Source: Anagrus nilaparvatae (taxonomy: Eukaryota; Arthropoda; Insecta; Hymenoptera; Mymaridae). Taken from it: a stretch of 64,000 nucleotides of DNA. The stretch is from NCBI GenBank assembly GCA_022575985.1, contig JAKSXM010000132.1, positions 13,764,001 to 13,828,000 on the forward strand. Direction: 5' to 3'. Below the pieces are notes generated by a model. It was not told where the DNA came from and searched no databases. It worked only from the letters and a program-made list of their open reading frames with translations. The stretch's first letter is position 1. The number at the start of each line of letters is the position of its first letter. Positions 62,301 through 64,000 of this stretch are shown one piece after another. The position numbers and the translations under genes were made by a program.

Positions 62301-62523
62301 GTCTAAAAAGGTTAACATGGCGAAAAGTTGTGTTATTATGAAAATATGTGAAAAAAAAATGTCGATTTTTAGACGTTTTTTGAGGTAGTGGGCAACAGAA
62401 AAGGGCTAGAGGGCTAAAACCAACGCGAAAAATTTTCTTTTTTGATACCTAAACACATGCTTAATTGAAATTAGCTATACAGGGTGAGTGCAAATTCGCC
62501 TATCTTATACGGCCAAGCTCTTT
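59319..62523. mobile_element. 3.2-kb foldback element with ~330-bp sub-repeats
   Basis: Ends AAAGAGCTTGGCCGTATAAG and its complement enclose two arms of about 1.4 kb (59319-60713 and 61124-62523) around a loop of about 410 bp. The outer 240 bp are almost identical. Each arm then repeats a unit of about 332 bp three to four times: CGCCATGTTAACCTTTTTAG, GACGGGGAATCTAACGTACT, CGCCCTCCACGGCCCTTCTC, ACGCTTAAAACTAGATTTTC (starts near 59521, 59853, 60187 and a decayed one near 60518). The Phe-rich ORFs found on both strands (59580-60437 and 61466-62258) are repeated translations of this unit and are not genes. No transposase; target duplication unclear. Confidence 0.85.
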
Positions 62524-62571
62524 ATGCACATAATGGAACAAAAAAACATTAATTTGTCTATTTTGGCTCTT

Positions 62572-62618
62572 GCGGAAATTAGTGCGAGTCATCATCAGTG
62601 TAATGCACTAATTTCCGC
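62572..62618. repeat. short hairpin
   Basis: GCGGAAATTAGTGC and GCACTAATTTCCGC are exact complements around a 19-base loop. Function unknown. Confidence 0.6.
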
Positions 62619-62688
62619 GTAATTACAGATAAAACAATCTATGAAAACATAAAAAACATTTAGGTATTTACTATTCGCCTGCGCAAAT

Positions 62689-64000
62689 TTGACTAGTCAT
62701 TCGCCTTCAAAAGTAGGGACATCGATCATATCTGGGACTTCCAAAAATATTATATCAGTTCTGGACTCAGTTGCTCCCAAGAAAAACTACAAGATAAACA
62801 AAAAATCGCTTTCTTGGTTATCCCCTGAGCTAAAACAGGAATCTTTACACCTAGATTATCTCTATAGGCGATATAAGCGCAAGCGCATCCAGCCTCGTCT
62901 GGATGAATATAGTAACTTTAGAGATGCCCTAAATGAAAAAATAAAATTTTTCTCCAACAAAATATCCACAAATAATCCCCCTGCTACAATCTGGATCGAA
63001 TTAGAGCTACTTGGCCTCACCACACCCTCTGCAGTTACAAAACCCTGCTTTACCCCTGATCAGTATAATAATTACTTCTTATCTACTCAAAATTCCGATC
63101 CCTCCCTTCAACCCAATGATATTTCAGCAAATCCAAACCAACCGACCTTCTTTCAAGTTCTCCAATATCACTATTGATAATCTAAACTGGGCCTTCAAGC
63201 AATTCAAAACAAAATCTAAAGGTCCCGATGGTATCTCCCTTGAAGTGCTCAAACTCTGCCTTCCAGCTTTATCAAAAGTTTTCATCTCTCTTTTCAACAA
63301 ATCTATTATGTTAAACAAATTTTCAACAGCCTGAAAACACAGTCATATTATACCGATAAACAAAATATCAAATTGCCTTTCCCTGAGCGATTACCATCCG
63401 GTTTCTCTTCTGTCTATCTTATCCAAAATTTTTGAAAAAATTCTACATAACCAGCTTTTGCAATATTTAACTCAATATAAAATACTTGATCTTTTTACAT
63501 CTGGTTTTCAAAAAATACATAGTACTCAAGCCCTACTGACTAACCTTGTGGAAGATACCTGTAGAGGCTATCATGATGGGAACCACACAATCTTACTAAT
63601 GTTAGACTTTTCCAAAGCTTTTTCAAAACTTCTTCTGCCCAAGCTGCTAAGTCTTGGTTTTTTCAAAGACACAGTAGACTGGTTTTCGAGCTATCTTTCC
63701 GACAGAACCCAATCTGTTATAGTAGATGATAAAATCTCTTCAGCAAAAGCAGTTACGAGCGGTATACAACAAGGCTCAGTATTGGGCCCCCTATTGTTTC
63801 TGATTTATATGAATGACATCAGCTCGCACATTTTATACTCCAAAAGACTAGTTTTTGCTGATGACCTACAAATATATTTGCAAGTTTCAAAGAAAGATTA
63901 TAATCTAGGCATTTCTCTGCTACAAAATGATCTAAAATGCATCGAAACTTGGTCATCACAAGACAATTTCTATCTTAATAAAGAGAAAAAAAACTTTATT
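62689..64000 (+). pseudogene. non-LTR retrotransposon reverse transcriptase (Jockey/CR1-like), decayed, runs off the edge
   Basis: The first frame (62689 to about 63150) is the linker between endonuclease and reverse transcriptase: VLDSVAPKKNYKI, SWLSPELKQE, LYRRYKRKR. A frameshift near 63150 moves to the second frame: FKTKSKGPDGISLEVLK, then TGA at 63332 where the family has Trp of the 'WK..IIPI.K' motif. The frame stays open to the end: SDYHPVSLLSILSKIFEKIL, TSGFQKIHST, LDFSKAF (the catalytic-Asp box), GIQQGSVLGPLLFLIYMNDI and FADD with the catalytic Asp pair. After KAF about five residues are missing compared with the usual DTVNH. The endonuclease domain upstream is absent. Intact relatives copy their RNA at a nicked target. 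The frameshift, stop and small deletion show a dead, 5'-truncated copy. Confidence 0.9.

Overview
The window is AT-rich eukaryotic DNA, almost certainly from an insect. The only clearly functional gene is a class A neuropeptide GPCR of the pyrokinin/CAPA (neuromedin U receptor-like) type on the minus strand. It is seen as two coding exons, 41750-41320 and 24726-24320, separated by a 16.6 kb intron. Splicing joins them within the Arg codon of the ERY motif. The exons carry the N-terminus through TM5 and the start of the third intracellular loop. I did not find the exons for TM6, TM7 and the C-tail, so positions 1-24319 are probably a second large intron or lie beside it.

Nearly everything else is mobile or repeated DNA, mostly elements with long inverted repeats. 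Left part (1-24 kb): a truncated Penelope-like element with a GIY-YIG endonuclease remnant, inverted pseudo-LTRs, hammerhead-like cores and a 13-bp target duplication (2129-3161); a TA-flanked long-TIR element (7897-8250) and a partial copy of it (1548-1803); a decayed C2H2 zinc-finger gene (about 8975-9715); four copies of a TA-flanked foldback element with CACTGTAAAAAGTAAC ends; and a TTAA-flanked element at 20581-20812. Intron 1 (24.7-41.3 kb): an unrecognised, less AT-rich frame-shifted ORF (25335-25720) and several palindromic elements, the largest a 1.9 kb foldback at 32638-34528.

Right part (42-64 kb): a palindromic MITE near 43 kb; two related TTAA-type foldbacks with mirrored sub-repeats (47780-49023 and 53287-55051); another TTAA-flanked element (49233-49767); and a repeat with a 44-bp hairpin at its unit boundary (51108-51780). 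The 53287-55051 element sits inside the Cys-rich tail of a decayed KRBA2-like integrase transposon, with an exact TTAA duplication. A 3.2 kb palindrome lies at 59319-62523, followed by a decayed Jockey/CR1-type non-LTR retrotransposon reverse transcriptase running off the right edge.

Most short ORFs are by-products of AT-rich sequence or of palindromes. I saw no tRNA, rRNA or CRISPR array. The main biological interest is the mirrored foldback architecture, the nested insertion, the ribozyme-like Penelope ends, and long hairpins inside the intron of a neuropeptide receptor gene.
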